64,000 nt of DNA from Symsagittifera roscoffensis (GCF_963678635.1 NC_087064.1:53278684-53342683); one strand, 5' to 3'. Positions 43,719 to 54,412 are shown, counted from the stretch's first letter. A program made the numbers and translations. Notes: generated by a model not told the origin, from the letters alone.

Positions 43719-44206
43719 TGGAATTAGACTTTGCCGGTCCGCTACCGTTAACATGGGAAACAAAAAAATACATATTGGTATGCGTTGACCGATTTTCAAA
43801 ATTCCCATCGACACAAATAACATCCAGCACATCGGCTAAATCAATCATAAGTTTTCTTAGCAAATATATAGCTTTACATGGGATACCTAAAACTATTAAT
43901 TATAACGGATCAAGGGTCAGGCTTTATCTCTAAAGAAGTAGAGAATTTTGTCAAGCGCATAACATGAATGTCATTTTTAGCCCAGTGGGCGACCATAGAG
44001 CTACGGGTTAGGTCGAGCAATTAATTAGAACCATTAAAGAAAGAATCTTGGTCATGGCACAAGAATACCCAAAACCGTCGCCAGAATCCGCACTACTGAA
44101 GATTATAAAATGTCTAAGAATAGTAACGCAACAGTCGCTAAACTGTTCCCATTTTGACGCACACTTTGGTAGATCCCCAAACACTATCTGGCATAATTTA
44201 GTCAAA
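43234..44206. repeat. Spacerless inverted repeat, arms about 485 bp
   Basis: The left arm 43234-43718 is the reverse complement of 43719-44206 with some differences. The centre is the perfect palindrome CTAATTCCATGGAATTAG (43710-43727). Both arms are integrase coding sequence of the same element. Confidence 0.9.
43719..44206 (+). pseudogene. Gypsy 1 integrase core, plus-strand copy
   Basis: Encodes LDFAGPLPLTWETKKYILV (first catalytic Asp kept), CVDRFSKFPSTQITSSTSAK, SIISFLSKYIALHGIPKT, then a frameshift before the TDQGSGF block and a stop inside ATG-VEQLIRTIKE. Its right end joins the reduced LTR. Confidence 0.72.
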
Positions 44207-44225
44207 GTTAGTGTTTCTCAATTCT

Positions 44226-44252
44226 GAATCAATAATCGGTTTTATCCTAACT
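44226..44252 (+). other. Reduced right LTR end of gypsy 1
   Basis: CGGTTTTATCCTAACTTTT follows the integrase arm and matches the end of the putative 5' LTR at 39014-39032. The rest of the LTR is missing. Confidence 0.4.
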
Positions 44253-44255
44253 TTT

Positions 44256-45112
44256 TACCAAATACCATAATTACTTAATTAATATACATTATTAAAAAAA
44301 ATTGATAGGAAAAATACGGATGAAAAAAAGTTAAAGGATTGAATAACTGAGTGAATGAGAAATTTTGTGTTGTCAAATCAAGTTTTAGTTGAAGTTTCTA
44401 GTTGTCTGAGCTATTAGTGTATACTTCTTCGGCGAATCTGTCAATGGGGTCAAAAAGTCCGAGGATGACCAACATGTAAAGCCTAGTGGTGAACAGATGA
44501 TAGCGTTAGCACTACTGTTGGAAACTATGATCGTCGAGACATAGGTTTCCTTTTCGGCCACGTTGTCTACAAAAATTTGCGTTCTCCATAAAATTTTGAT
44601 GTTCTCGCGTTTCTTCTAGGTCTGGGAGTCTGCTTCGTCTCAATATGGATAAAGGATGGTTCCTCTGGAGAGCTTCCGGAAAAGCAGGTTCTGTCGCCGT
44701 GCCTCTAGTTGTAGATGTTCCTCGGAGGGAATCGGCTTTGTCGCCGAGCGTCGGTCCGTTTGACTGAAAAGCGTCGGGATATGTCACTGTCTCTCCACCT
44801 GTAATCCTCAAGGCAGTCGTGATTCTGGCAGTCATGTTTTGGCGGCAGTCGAGGCCGTTCTAATTTGACCCCGTGTCTTCTGAATTGAGGAACTCCGACG
44901 GGCCTGAAGGGAAAAGTTTCCCTTTTCCGGCCAAAATAAGTCAATTGCTAGTGTGATCCGATTGTCTATGACAATTACACTGCAAATTAGTTATCAAATC
45001 ATGTACGTTTGGCATTTGATGTTTGTTTTTAAAAATCTGAGCGTTCAGTAGTTTTCAGTCCAGTACTAACTTAACTGAGCCATCTTTCTATGTTATGATT
45101 ACGATTGGACTT
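44256..45112. repeat. Repeat region related to 36.6-36.9 kb
   Basis: GTTCCTCTGGAGAGCT (44660), CTCCGACGGGCCTGAAGGG and TTTTCCGGCCAAAATAAGTC (44895-44940) are diverged versions of 36693-36830. Two overlapping minus-strand frames (44944-44705 and 44835-44512) are arginine-rich, without a recognised domain. Also GGATTGAATAACTGAG at 44337 matches 37130. Confidence 0.5.
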
Positions 45113-45995
45113 ATGAAAAAAGCTTCTTTTTAACTCTTCGTTCACGTCCGATAATGAATGTAATGACACCCTTTAGTTTGCACCAGATTCAACTGGGAAT
45201 AGAAATGGGTAATTTTGCAATCGTTTGGTATCTTGCCGTTTTCAATAAATAAGTCTTTAAAAGTGGTTTTGAGTTAGTTTGATTTAAAAAAAATCAGCTC
45301 AGTGCACTAACTCTCTACCGGTGGGTGGCTGACTGAACAAATCGGCTATGGGCATTTCTTCTGTTTCACTTCTGTCTCGAGCTTTCCCGTGATGAAAATT
45401 TTTCGCTGCAACTCTACCCGTTGAATTGGGTTCTGAGTTTCAGTTCATGTAAAACACTTTGCTTGTTAAAAATAACTGGGTTTGCTCAACCTACAGGTAT
45501 GATCATATATACATTCACTTCCCCTTCGAGCCCTATATTGAATAATTTCATGAAAAAAGCTTCTTTTTAACTCTTCGTTCACGTCCGATAATGAATGTAA
45601 TGACACCCTTTAGTTTGCACCAGATTCAACTGGGAATAGAAATGGGTAATTTTGCAATCGTTTGGTATCTTGCCGTTTTCAAAAAATAAGTCTTTAAAAG
45701 TGGTTTTGAGTTAGTTTGATTTAAAAAAAATCAGCTCAGTGCACTAACTCTCTACCGGTGGGTGGCTGACTGAACAAATCGGCTATGGGCATTTCTTCTG
45801 TTTCACTTCTGTCTCGAGCTTTCCCGTGATGAAAATTTTTCGCTGCAACTCTACCCGTTGAATTGGGAGGGAGTATTTGAGTTTCAGTTCATGTAAAACA
45901 CTTTGCTTGTTAAAAACAACTGGGTTTGCTCAACCTACAGGTATGATCATATATACATTCACTTCCCGTTCGAGCCCTATATTGAATAATTTCAT
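45113..45995. repeat. Tandem duplication of 437 bp
   Basis: Units 45113-45549 and 45550-45995 are nearly identical, starting ATGAAAAAAGCTTCTTTTT. The second has an extra GGAGGGAGTA-type insertion near 45868. No gene inside; both units contain CTCTCTACCGGTGGGTGGC. Confidence 0.88.
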
Positions 45996-46227
45996 GGTTT
46001 ATAGTCCATTTTGATCGTAAATTGATCACACACTTAAATTTTACTGAATAATCGTCATCGTTTTTCTGATCGTTACTCCACATCTTTCTTGGTTTCCGCT
46101 CTAGGGATCTTCCGACGGGATGTATTTACAATTATTGCTTACAATATTTACACTTGTTCCTTTGTTTTTTGATTTACAAAGTTTCGCAAAATCGCCATTT
46201 TGCACTCCCCCGTAATTGCAATTTTGT

Positions 46228-47270
46228 CAAATACCGCTATTCAAAATACCGCTATCCAAAAAACCAAGCAACCAATGTAACTTCAATATCGTTTTAAAAA
46301 CGGATTTCACGGGTTAGGTGTTCTGCCTAACGAAATTAAACGCATAATGGACCGTATGACGGAAAAATTACCAAATACCCATTGTTATCTTGACGATATC
46401 TTAATTGCTACCGTGGGTAGCTAGGACGAACACCAAAAATTAGTTATTAACGTTGTGAAAAACAGTAGACGAAGAAGGATTGGCCATAAAATGGGAATAC
46501 CATAAAAAATACATAAATCAGACGCAATCAGTAATCTAAAAGAACCAAGTTGTATCAAAAATATAAGATCACTAATGGGATCGATTAACCAATACAACAA
46601 AATCATACCAAATCTAGCGTCTTTATCAGCACTGTTTAGAGAATTAATGCAAAAGAACAAACCATGTAATTGGTCCACGGTGCAAGCTGAGGCGTTTGAA
46701 AAAATCAAGAAAGAAATCTGCAACACGGTAACCAACCACCTTTTTGATGTAAACCTGAATACCGGAGTGAAATGCGACGCATCACATTTAGGACTGGGCG
46801 CGTCCGTTAAACAAGACCATCGGGGGTCTGGAAGACCGTAGTGTTCGCTAGCAGATCCCTAAAAGTAGCCGAACTAAAATATAGCACCAATGAACTCGAA
46901 TTGCTGGGTCTAGTGTGGGCATTAGATCATTTTAAAAACTAACTATCGGGCAAACAGTTCTTCATCTTAACGGATCATAAAGCTTTAATTGGAGCGCTAA
47001 AAGATGATAAATACACAAAAACGGCTCAATCTCGCCTCACTCGTTGGGCGGACAAATTACTACCATTCGACTTTACCGTCGAACATTTGCCGGGTAAGGA
47101 CATGGGATTTGTTGACTATTTATCTAGACACCCATCGGGTGAACCCGTACCAGTTTCGCTCGACGACGAGAAATTCGTTATTGCTTCGGTAAACCAAAAT
47201 AATACTCTCCTAGGTTTCGATCACTTGATGCCTAGATATTCTTGGCCGCAAATAAGAAACAAATTTCATA
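46228..47270 (+). mobile_element. Gypsy element 1 family, second copy (RT to RNase H fragment)
   Basis: Aligns with 40965-41935. It keeps the RT catalytic motif: CYLDDILIATVG is readable at 46383-46420 (YLDD codons 46386-46397), in the piece missing from copy 1. RNase H blocks VKCDASHLGLGASVKQ, TNELELLGLVWALDHFK and LPGKDMGFVDYLSRHPSG follow with the same frameshift and the same stop after DHFKN as in copy 1, so both copies derive from one already broken ancestor or were duplicated. It is cut off abruptly on both sides. Confidence 0.8.
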
Positions 47271-47609
47271 ACACTTTTATCCAAATTGGTGCATTTGGGA
47301 AATAAAAATTTTGTATAAAAGTTGAATATGTTTTTTCTGCTCCTGAGTGTAAAGAGAGCGATGGTATGAAAAGCTATAAGCATCTTACTTAAAGATAGGC
47401 AGGGTACTTTGATATCAGATGTTTGGTATTCTAAAATATCTGTGTTTTCATTGATAGAGGTATTGTTAAATTTTCTTAAATATCTAAGAAGGGTTTATTT
47501 TCCTAGAATGGTGATATCGGCTTTAATTGGCTTGGTTTTATATTTGTGCCAAGATTTAATTGTCTAAAGACTGTGTCAAGATTTTGGTGTGTTTGTAATA
47601 ATTCGAGTG

Positions 47610-48071
47610 TTATTTTTTCTGTTTTTGGGAGAAAATGTTTTCAAATTCTGTTTTTGATAGAGGCATTGTAACTAGTGGGTCATGAAGGTTAAAAACATGA
47701 TTTATGCTACATTTTGAGTCATTATTTGGTGGGCCTGATAAAGTTATATTATCAGTGAGATTTTCTTTTTCTATTAGAGGGAATAGATCTTTTTTATATA
47801 ATTTTTGTTCGATTGGTTTTTGATGTGTGTTGTTTTTAATCCATGAAGAGTATGGTATCGGTTTGATTGTAGATGTTTTGAGTAGTTCTACTTCGTAGTG
47901 GTTGTTTTGACAGTCTAGATAAAGTGGAAAATGTTGTAGATTATTCATTTGTGAGTGGTCTATGTCAGTTTTTCCTGCATATTTGCATTTTAAACTCGGC
48001 GAGGTTTCAGTTTGTGCAAGGAAAAATTTAATATTCTGTGGTATTTCAATTGTTGTTTTCATTGTTAACAA
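47610..48071 (-). pseudogene. Gypsy 2 linker/integrase-side remnant
   Basis: A 153-codon minus-strand frame starting TIEIPQNIKFFLAQTE and containing NNLQHFPLYLDCQNNHYEV and LHDPLVTMPLSKTEFENIF. By position it corresponds to the region between RNase H and integrase in this gypsy lineage. The RT end and RNase H that should precede it are missing between 48260 and 48071, so it joins a deletion. It ends in a stop at 47610 with no integrase core beyond. Confidence 0.55.
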
Positions 48072-48259
48072 GTCAGGTGGTGTATTTTTACTGAGAGTAA
48101 CGGGTAGTGCGAGGTTTTTTCCTGCTGTTCAAACTATATGTAAGTTTAAGAATTTCATTTAAATTAGTTGAAATTTATAAACTCTATAGTTATATACTTA
48201 TTTACGTTCTATGTTTATATACGTATATGTGCATTTAAATACGTATTCACTTAAGAAGT

Positions 48260-49830
48260 TTAACATTTCAAGAAACTCATGAATTTTCTTTTTATTCGAA
48301 GGTGGTTGGACTTTTTGATTGCATCTTTGCAAGATTTTAATGGAGTTATTGTGTTTCTTTCTATAAAATGTCCAAGGAATTTCACTCTTTTTAGAAAAAA
48401 ATGTGATTTATCTGGGGTTACTTTCATGTTTTCGTGTAACAATAATCGATGAAATTTTTCCAAGACAATAAACATTTCGTCTTTTGTTTGTGATTGCATG
48501 AAAACATCGTCTAAATATGTGATTGCATTTTTATTGATTATTAGGGGTCTAAAAATTTTACTCGTAAATGCGGAAAATGCTGCTGGTCCTATGGACATTC
48601 CATAAAATAATCTGTTGAATTCGTATTGTTGATTTCTAATAACGAATTGAGATGTTCTAATAACGAATTGAACTGGGTTGTTCATCTAGCGGCATTTGAT
48701 TATATGCCCTATTCATATCTGCTGTTGTGAAATATTTACCGTTTATTTTTGTGAGAATTACTTGAATTGGTTCAATAGGCCAATTACAATTAGATTCATC
48801 ATGGAGTGAATCGAGTTATCTTGCATCTATAACTATTTTTAATGATTCTTATTTTTATCTAAATTTTTTGATGTTTGTCTGGGAAGTTCTTTTTAAATTT
48901 TTATCTAAAGGTTTTTGAATGGGGTTCATATTAGTGCTTTGATTTTAGTGCTTCGGTAAATCGAAAGTTTATTTGGGAATTGATATTTTGTCTTTGTAAC
49001 AATTTTTTTGTTACTTTCTGGTGGATTTCATTGTGTTTTCATTGTGTTTAAAATCCATTCGGTGTGTGTACCGGAAGCTTATTTTAATGTTTTTGGATGA
49101 TGAACATTTCGTCTTTTGTTTGTGATTGCATGAAAACATCGTCTAAACATGTGATTGCTTTTTTTATTGATTATTAGTGGTCTAAAAATTTTACTCAGAA
49201 ATGCGGAAAATGCTGCTGGTCCTATGGACATTCCATAGAATAATCTGTTGAATTCGTATTGTTGATTTCTAATAACGAATTGAGTTAATCGTCTGGGTTG
49301 TTCATCTAGCGGCATTTTATTATATACCCTATTCATATCTGCTGTTGTGAATTATTTACTGTTTATTTTTGTGAGAAATACTTTAATTGGTTCAATAGGC
49401 CAATTACATTTAGATTCATCAATGAGTGAATCGAGGTATCTTGCAACTAGAACTATTTTTAATGATTCTCCTTTTGCTAAAATGATAACGGGTTTATGAA
49501 CGTGTTAGTTGGCTGTTCGTCTTTATTTACTGGAGAAATGATTTCATATTGTTCTAGTATTTCAAGTAATCGGTTGACTTTGTCTTGGAAGTGAATTGGG
49601 ACTTTACTTAGTCCTTGTTTTTTGAAAACTGCATCAGGTTTCAGGGGTAAATTTAATAGTGAAATTACTTTTCCATCATCAAATTTAGATGTTGCGTAAA
49701 ATTTTGGGTATTTTAATAGTAGGTCAGCTCGTTGTTCAAGTTCTTTTTGTGTTATCTGTGAATGTTGAAAATTGAATTTTGTTAAATATTTTTGTTGTTC
49801 TTCCGTGTAGTTTGATGTTTGAAAGGTTGG
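48260..49830 (-). pseudogene. Gypsy 2 reverse transcriptase, partly duplicated
   Basis: Reading down from about 49830: FNFQHSQITQKELEQRADLL, YPKFYATSKFDDGKVI, VPIHFQDKVNRLLEILEQYE, INPVIILAKGESLKIVL, then MNRVYNKMPLDEQPRRLTQF and YGMSIGPAAFSAFLSKIFRP. In this first pass (49336-49079) the catalytic block is shifted out of frame and its Tyr codon is TGT (C-LDD). The segment then recurs at 48840-48475, and this time the frame 48685-48260 reads ITYLDDVFMQSQTKDEMF followed by VKFLGHFIERNTITPLKS. An internal duplication of about 620 bp is therefore present. A stop at 49346 also breaks the chain. Confidence 0.82.
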
Positions 49831-50282
49831 TTTAAAGTAGTGTTTTTTTGTGAAATAATATCTATTTCTTTTTTCATTACTTAATAAATTTTTAATTGAT
49901 AATTCTTCGTTAAGAATTGTTGATTGGCATATATCTTATAGTTGTAAAATATTATTTACTCTATATGCTATTTCTTTTGTGGGAGATATTGTTGCGTTAG
50001 TTTCACAATAACCTAATAGTCCTAAAATTAAGGTTATTTATATGAAGAATTGTTATATATATGTGTAAAGAAATCATATCTGAGTTTGATGTATTTGATA
50101 GATAAAATTGTTATTCGAAAAAATTTATGAATTGGTCTGGAGATGTTGTTCATTTTGTTCTTTATCATATTGGTGAACTTGTTTGATTGAGAAGTTATAA
50201 TTTTCGCCTGATAGTGGTTTCAGGTGTTTCCGTTCCTGATTGTATATAGGGTAAATTTTGGAGAAAAATGGTGCTTGTTTGT

Positions 50283-50660
50283 TTAATCTTTGAAAAAACG
50301 TTGAAGCTGTGTTTTCATTGTCGTGTATTTATCTTTTATATGAATTCTGCTATTTAGGATGTTTATAGTTGGTATATACTTTGTAATAAATGGTATTCCA
50401 ATGATACTATGTTTTATATCTGTGGTGTGGAAGGTTTGTTTAAATGGTTTGCTCATGAGTTTGTTTTGTTTGAGTGGGAACAAGGAAAATTTCGGTTTTT
50501 CCATAAGTCGTTAAGGTTGATTCTTGTCCGGTTGCTAATCTGCTTGTTGTTTTGAAGGGTATTAATTCTGGATGTAGAATTCTTGTTTCACTCTAAGTGG
50601 GAATGTTGATAATATTTGATTCCGCTGCGGAATCTATTAAAAAACCTATTTCACAAGGTC
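50283..50660 (-). pseudogene. Gypsy 2 protease remnant
   Basis: Near 50650-50610 the minus strand reads IGFLIDSAAESNIIN, the aspartic-protease active site with DSA in place of DSG. The frame 50504-50283 continues with TDIKHSIIGIPFITKYIPT and NILNSRIHIKDKYT, matching the second protease block (IIG-I-PF). The two parts are in different frames. Confidence 0.65.
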
Positions 50661-51286
50661 TGATGTTTGAAATTGTTTGCATTTTAAACTTTCTAAAAGA
50701 AGTGGGATTGTTCAGATTTTTTGCTTTTGTACTTGCGATTCTTTAGGTATTTTTTGATAAATGTTATTTGTGCTGGAGCATTATGGGGGTTTTGCTTCTC
50801 TTATTTCGTCTACTATTTTTTCTATTTTTTCCTTTGTGTCGTTATTGGAATTAGGTTTTGTAAAATAGTTTAAAAGAAATTGACCATGGTTTTGATAGAT
50901 ATGGGAATATATTGGTTGTTCGTATATAATAGGTTCGTAGTCATTTTCAACGTGTATCATGTTAAATGAAATTGTGTTTTCGGTGTCATTCTCGCTGTCT
51001 GTGGAGTCGCAATTGATGATTTAATTGCAATTCTGTGCTTTCATTATTGTCAAGATCAGGGGGGGCTGGTTGAGTTTCTTTAGTTGTTTGTACCTGATTT
51101 GTTTGCTTTTGATGTTTAGGTGTGCCTCTCCTATACTTTTGTTGTGAATTTTGATAACCTGTATTATTCCTATGTGGTGACTGAGAGTAGTTTCTTTGTC
51201 TACTGTTATAACTTGATTTTCTATTCTGTGAATTATCGCGTGATTTATTTTGATAGTTATTTGATCGTTGATAGTTTGATCTGTTG

Positions 51287-51763
51287 TTAAATAATCACGT
51301 GATCGATTATTTTGGTATCTAGTATTTCGATCATTTGAATAGTTTCTATTCCTATCGTTGGAATAATTTCTATTTCTAATGTATGAAGAGTTTCTTGATC
51401 GATCATTTGAATAATATCTATTTCTAGAGTTTGAATGGGAACTGGCATGAATTGAAAGTTGAGGTCTATTTGAATTTGATCTTGAATAGTTATTTCGATA
51501 TTGACTATTTTGACTATTTCTTTGATTTGGTGATCTTCCTCGATAATTTTGATTATAAGGTGATTGTTGTGTAGAAGAGTTTGAATCATTTGGGAGTGGT
51601 TTTCCTGAACTATTAATACTATGAATGTTTTGGGTTTGTTTTGGTTATCTTGTTGTTTTTGTCTACATTCAGCAATGCTGTGTCTGTATCGTCGGCAATA
51701 GTTACACCATTTTTTGCATGATGGTTTGCCTTTAAAATTTCGGTTTTTCTCGTAAATGTTCAA
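51287..51763 (-). pseudogene. Gypsy 2 gag nucleocapsid part
   Basis: A 158-codon frame with a perfect CCHC zinc knuckle, CNYCRRYRHSIAECR (C-x2-C-x4-H-x4-C), early in the frame. It is followed by a long low-complexity tail with repeated IQMIDQETL/IGIETIQMIE-type segments, from an AT-rich repeat. The knuckle binds genomic RNA in such elements. Confidence 0.65.
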
Positions 51764-52230
51764 GATTTTAGTGATCTTTTCAGATAAATCTGTATCAGAG
51801 TCATTAATATTGTTTATTTGTGAAGTAGTGGTTTGTATGTTGCTGACATTGAATAACTATAAATTTTCCGTTTTCTCTCTTTTCAGAGTGATTTCTGGTT
51901 GCTCTAGTTTATCTACTAGTTTCCTAAATTCTTAATCTGGTTCTCGGATTGAGGAAGGGTGTGATGCTCTCTTTTTTATTGCTATTTTTCACAATTGAGT
52001 TGTTAGAGTCATCATTAAGATTTCTGTCATCTTTGTGTTTTAATAATCATGATTATTGAGTGAGTATTTTTTTTGGACTAGCGTTTCAATTCTTACTGCA
52101 AGTTGTTTAATTGTTTCATTTGGTAGTCTACGAATCTCATTGCATAAAACTCTTTGATGTTGTTTGTTTCTTTCTGAATCAAACATTTTTGAGAATTCTT
52201 GAGTGAATCATTTCCAATCTGATTTTATTT

Positions 52231-52569
52231 CTATAGGTAAAACTGAAAACCATTTTGGGCTGCGCCGTCATGTGTGGTTTGGATTAAAGCTGTGCGCCTA
52301 TGTATCCAATTTACTGGTTCAGGTCCTATCTTTAAAATTAAATTTGCTGTGACTGCGTTTAGATATTCCTCTACAGAGTATTCAGGATTTGTGCCTGAAA
52401 AAACCATTAGTGGTTTATTTGATGATATTGATGATCCACCCATTAGGTATGGATTCATAGTCATCTGCAGTGATTCTACGTCATTTGCCATTTGAGAAAA
52501 GTTTGTAAGTTGGCTTTTTGTTATTTCATGTTGTTGTAAATAATAGGGTAGTGGGATTTCGTTATGCAT
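52231..52569 (-). pseudogene. Gypsy 2 gag capsid-like frame
   Basis: 112 codons, with PLMVFSGTNPEYSVEEYLNA, VTANLILKIGPEPVNWIHRR and TALIQTTHDGAAQNGF. The F-x-G-x-N-P.....YL..V pattern is that of gypsy capsid N-terminal regions. It breaks off in a frameshift near 52231; debris runs to 51770. Confidence 0.65.
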
Positions 52570-52699
52570 TTGAGTCGGTTGGTATGATTGTGTATTAACT
52601 GGGTTTTGTTGTTGAAAAATTTTATTGTACGATGTGGGATTATTTTTTGGTTGCCGTGTTTGTTCATTTCGTGTGTATGGTTCGAAGATATCTGGTTGG

Positions 52700-53092
52700 T
52701 CAATACTGTAAGAACGAGGTCTTTGGCTTGGATATTTTAGTGATGATTTTGATTATAGTATTCTTCATCATCTGATGGAAAATAATTTGTTGTATAATAG
52801 AGAGCTTGATTTCTGGTATGATATTATTTGTGTTATTTTCATTTTGTTGAAATAATGGGTAATTTTCTTTTTGTTCTTGTGAAGATCCTAGCTCATCATG
52901 AAAATTTACTGAATTTGAAGTTGGTTGTTGTATATTTTGAGTTTGTGAACATAAGTAGTTCTGAGTATTCATATTAGAAAGTTTCGTTGACTTGTTTACA
53001 TAGTTATAATTATGTTCTGCGAAATTATCTCTATGTGATTCTTTTTGTTTGCATGATGGTTTTGTTACTGGTCGAAACTTTTGGTAATCCAT
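52700..53092 (-). CDS. Frame starting MDYQKF (gypsy 2 gag N-terminal region), 130 aa
   Basis: Starts MDYQKFRPVTKPSCKQ and is polar, rich in Asn, Gln and Ser, with no recognised domain. It lies upstream of the capsid-like frame and is likely the disordered gag N-terminus. The start and 45 bp around it (53076-53120) are repeated at 54368-54412. Confidence 0.4.
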   Translation of the reverse strand: MDYQKFRPVTKPSCKQKESHRDNFAEHNYNYVNKSTKLSNMNTQNYLCSQTQNIQQPTSNSVNFHDELGSSQEQKENYPLFQQNENNTNNIIPEIKLSIIQQIIFHQMMKNTIIKIITKISKPKTSFLQY

Positions 53093-53482
53093 TCGTGATT
53101 ATTTTTGTCCAACAGAGGATTTCACTGTTGATTGTATAATTGTTTGTTGTAGCGTTGGTTTTTTTGTTTTGGAGTTGTAAAATTGGATTGAATAGCTGAA
53201 ATGCTTCGTTGTGCTTCTGCGTTGTTATTGTTTCAACTATTTCTTCGTTTACAAAATGTGGCGGAGTTTGTATATCTTCTTGTGTAAGATTTCTGTGAGT
53301 TTTGAGAAGTTTGAGTTATGTTTTAAATGTGTTGCATCAATTGTAAGTGGGTACCGTCATCGGTATTTTGTGGTCTAAAGTCTTTTCTTGCTTGTGCAAT
53401 AAAATTAATATTATGACTAAAATAAACGATTATGAACCATGCTAAGGTTTTTTGTAAATAGTGTTTAACACGTTGTGTTATG

Positions 53483-54001
53483 TCATTGTTTGTTAGATCT
53501 TCTCGGAACGCATTTTGAAAATGTGTTCATTTCTTGTCGTACAATTGAATGTCTAGATGTTTGAGTTGGTGAATCGTTTTGAGGTTCTTTCAATTCTAAT
53601 ATAAATAAATAGCTATAGATAATTGAGAATACATCATTTGTGAATATTGAGTTTGCTCTTTGTGAGTTTTGGTGTTGTATGCTTTTGATGTGTTGTGTAA
53701 AAGCTTTTGAAAATTCAATATCTAAGTCATCAGTTTTGATGAGATATCTGTCATGAAATGCGTTTGGTGATTTGTAGATTCCATATTGTGATATGAGACT
53801 ACATATACCTTTTAGATAGTGGTCAAGAAATGGTCTTTTGGTTTTTACATCGGGGAATTCTCTTGTGCACGGACTTTCTCCTTTTTCGAATAAATTTGCA
53901 ATTAAATTTTGACAAAATTGTACCTGTCCTCGAGGTTCAGTTAATGGAAGTAATAAAATCGGAAGTACCGAATTTTCTAGGTAATCTTGATTTCGAATCA
54001 T
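53483..54001 (-). CDS. Unrecognised 172-codon frame in gypsy 2
   Basis: Begins MIRNQDYLENSVLPILLLP and contains FPDVKTKRPFLDHYLKG, NAFHDRYLIKTDDLDIEF and TNDVFSIIYSYLFILEL. It is mixed polar/hydrophobic, looks like a folded globular protein, and has balanced composition compared with its AT-rich surroundings. Its ATG overlaps the stop of the frame upstream (ATGA, 54001-53998). I know no family for it. It could be an accessory reading frame of this element or part of a different mobile element. Confidence 0.4.
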   Translation of the reverse strand: MIRNQDYLENSVLPILLLPLTEPRGQVQFCQNLIANLFEKGESPCTREFPDVKTKRPFLDHYLKGICSLISQYGIYKSPNAFHDRYLIKTDDLDIEFSKAFTQHIKSIQHQNSQRANSIFTNDVFSIIYSYLFILELKEPQNDSPTQTSRHSIVRQEMNTFSKCVPRRSNKQ

Positions 54002-54384
54002 TTTTTGTGTTGTATGACTGTTAGCGTATAGTTTTTAATGTGTCTTATTGGTTGATTCCAATTGTACAAAGGTATTGGTTTGTTTAAGTAATGATTTTTT
54101 ATTCTTCGTTCGCCTTTTATTGATGCTTGTGATGTGGTTTCTGAGTCAGTGAAATATAATTGATCGTCAATTTGATGGGTTTTATTTATCGAATCGTTTA
54201 AATTGTGAAGTTTTTGTATTTCGCTTGTTTCTGATTTTGAAGCTGCATTTCTTAGTTTTGAAAATCTTTTTCTAATAGTTTGTTTCTGTTTGTTGATTAT
54301 TTTCTTTTTTAGTGTTTTCTTTTTGTTCTTATGTATCCTACTGATTGTTTGTAGGATACATAAGAAAAACTTTTGGTAATCCAT
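53998..54384 (-). CDS. Unrecognised basic 128-codon frame starting MDYQKF
   Basis: Starts MDYQKFFLCILQTISRIHK, then a strongly basic stretch KKKTLKKKIINKQKQTIRKR and a polar remainder. It could be a nuclear-targeting or nucleic-acid-binding protein by composition only. It shares its leader and first six codons with the frame at 53092, then differs. It ends TGA overlapping the ATG of the next frame. Confidence 0.35.
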   Translation of the reverse strand: MDYQKFFLCILQTISRIHKNKKKTLKKKIINKQKQTIRKRFSKLRNAASKSETSEIQKLHNLNDSINKTHQIDDQLYFTDSETTSQASIKGERRIKNHYLNKPIPLYNWNQPIRHIKNYTLTVIQHKK

Positions 54385-54412
54385 TCGTGATTATTTTTGT
54401 CCAACAGAGGAT

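Larger units (their letters stand above)
38745..44252 (+). mobile_element. Ty3/gypsy-type LTR retrotransposon 1 (decayed)
   Basis: Gag, protease, reverse transcriptase, RNase H and integrase remnants follow in gypsy order on the plus strand from 39037. The integrase core is rearranged into a large inverted repeat (43234-44206). The right LTR is reduced to about 27 bp (44226-44252). Internal lesions in every domain show that it is inactive. Confidence 0.8.
47610..54412 (-). mobile_element. Ty3/gypsy-type LTR retrotransposon 2 (minus strand, decayed)
   Basis: A second gypsy lineage, different in sequence from the element at 39-44 kb. From right to left: two unrecognised frames, an N-terminal gag frame, a capsid-like frame, a CCHC knuckle, protease, RT in partial duplicate, and a post-RNase H piece. 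No LTRs identified. The coding strand is very AT-rich. Confidence 0.8.

Noticed and set aside
44512-44944. Arginine-rich minus-strand frames as genes
   Set aside because: No recognisable domain, two competing frames, and the region is a diverged repeat of 36.6-36.9 kb.
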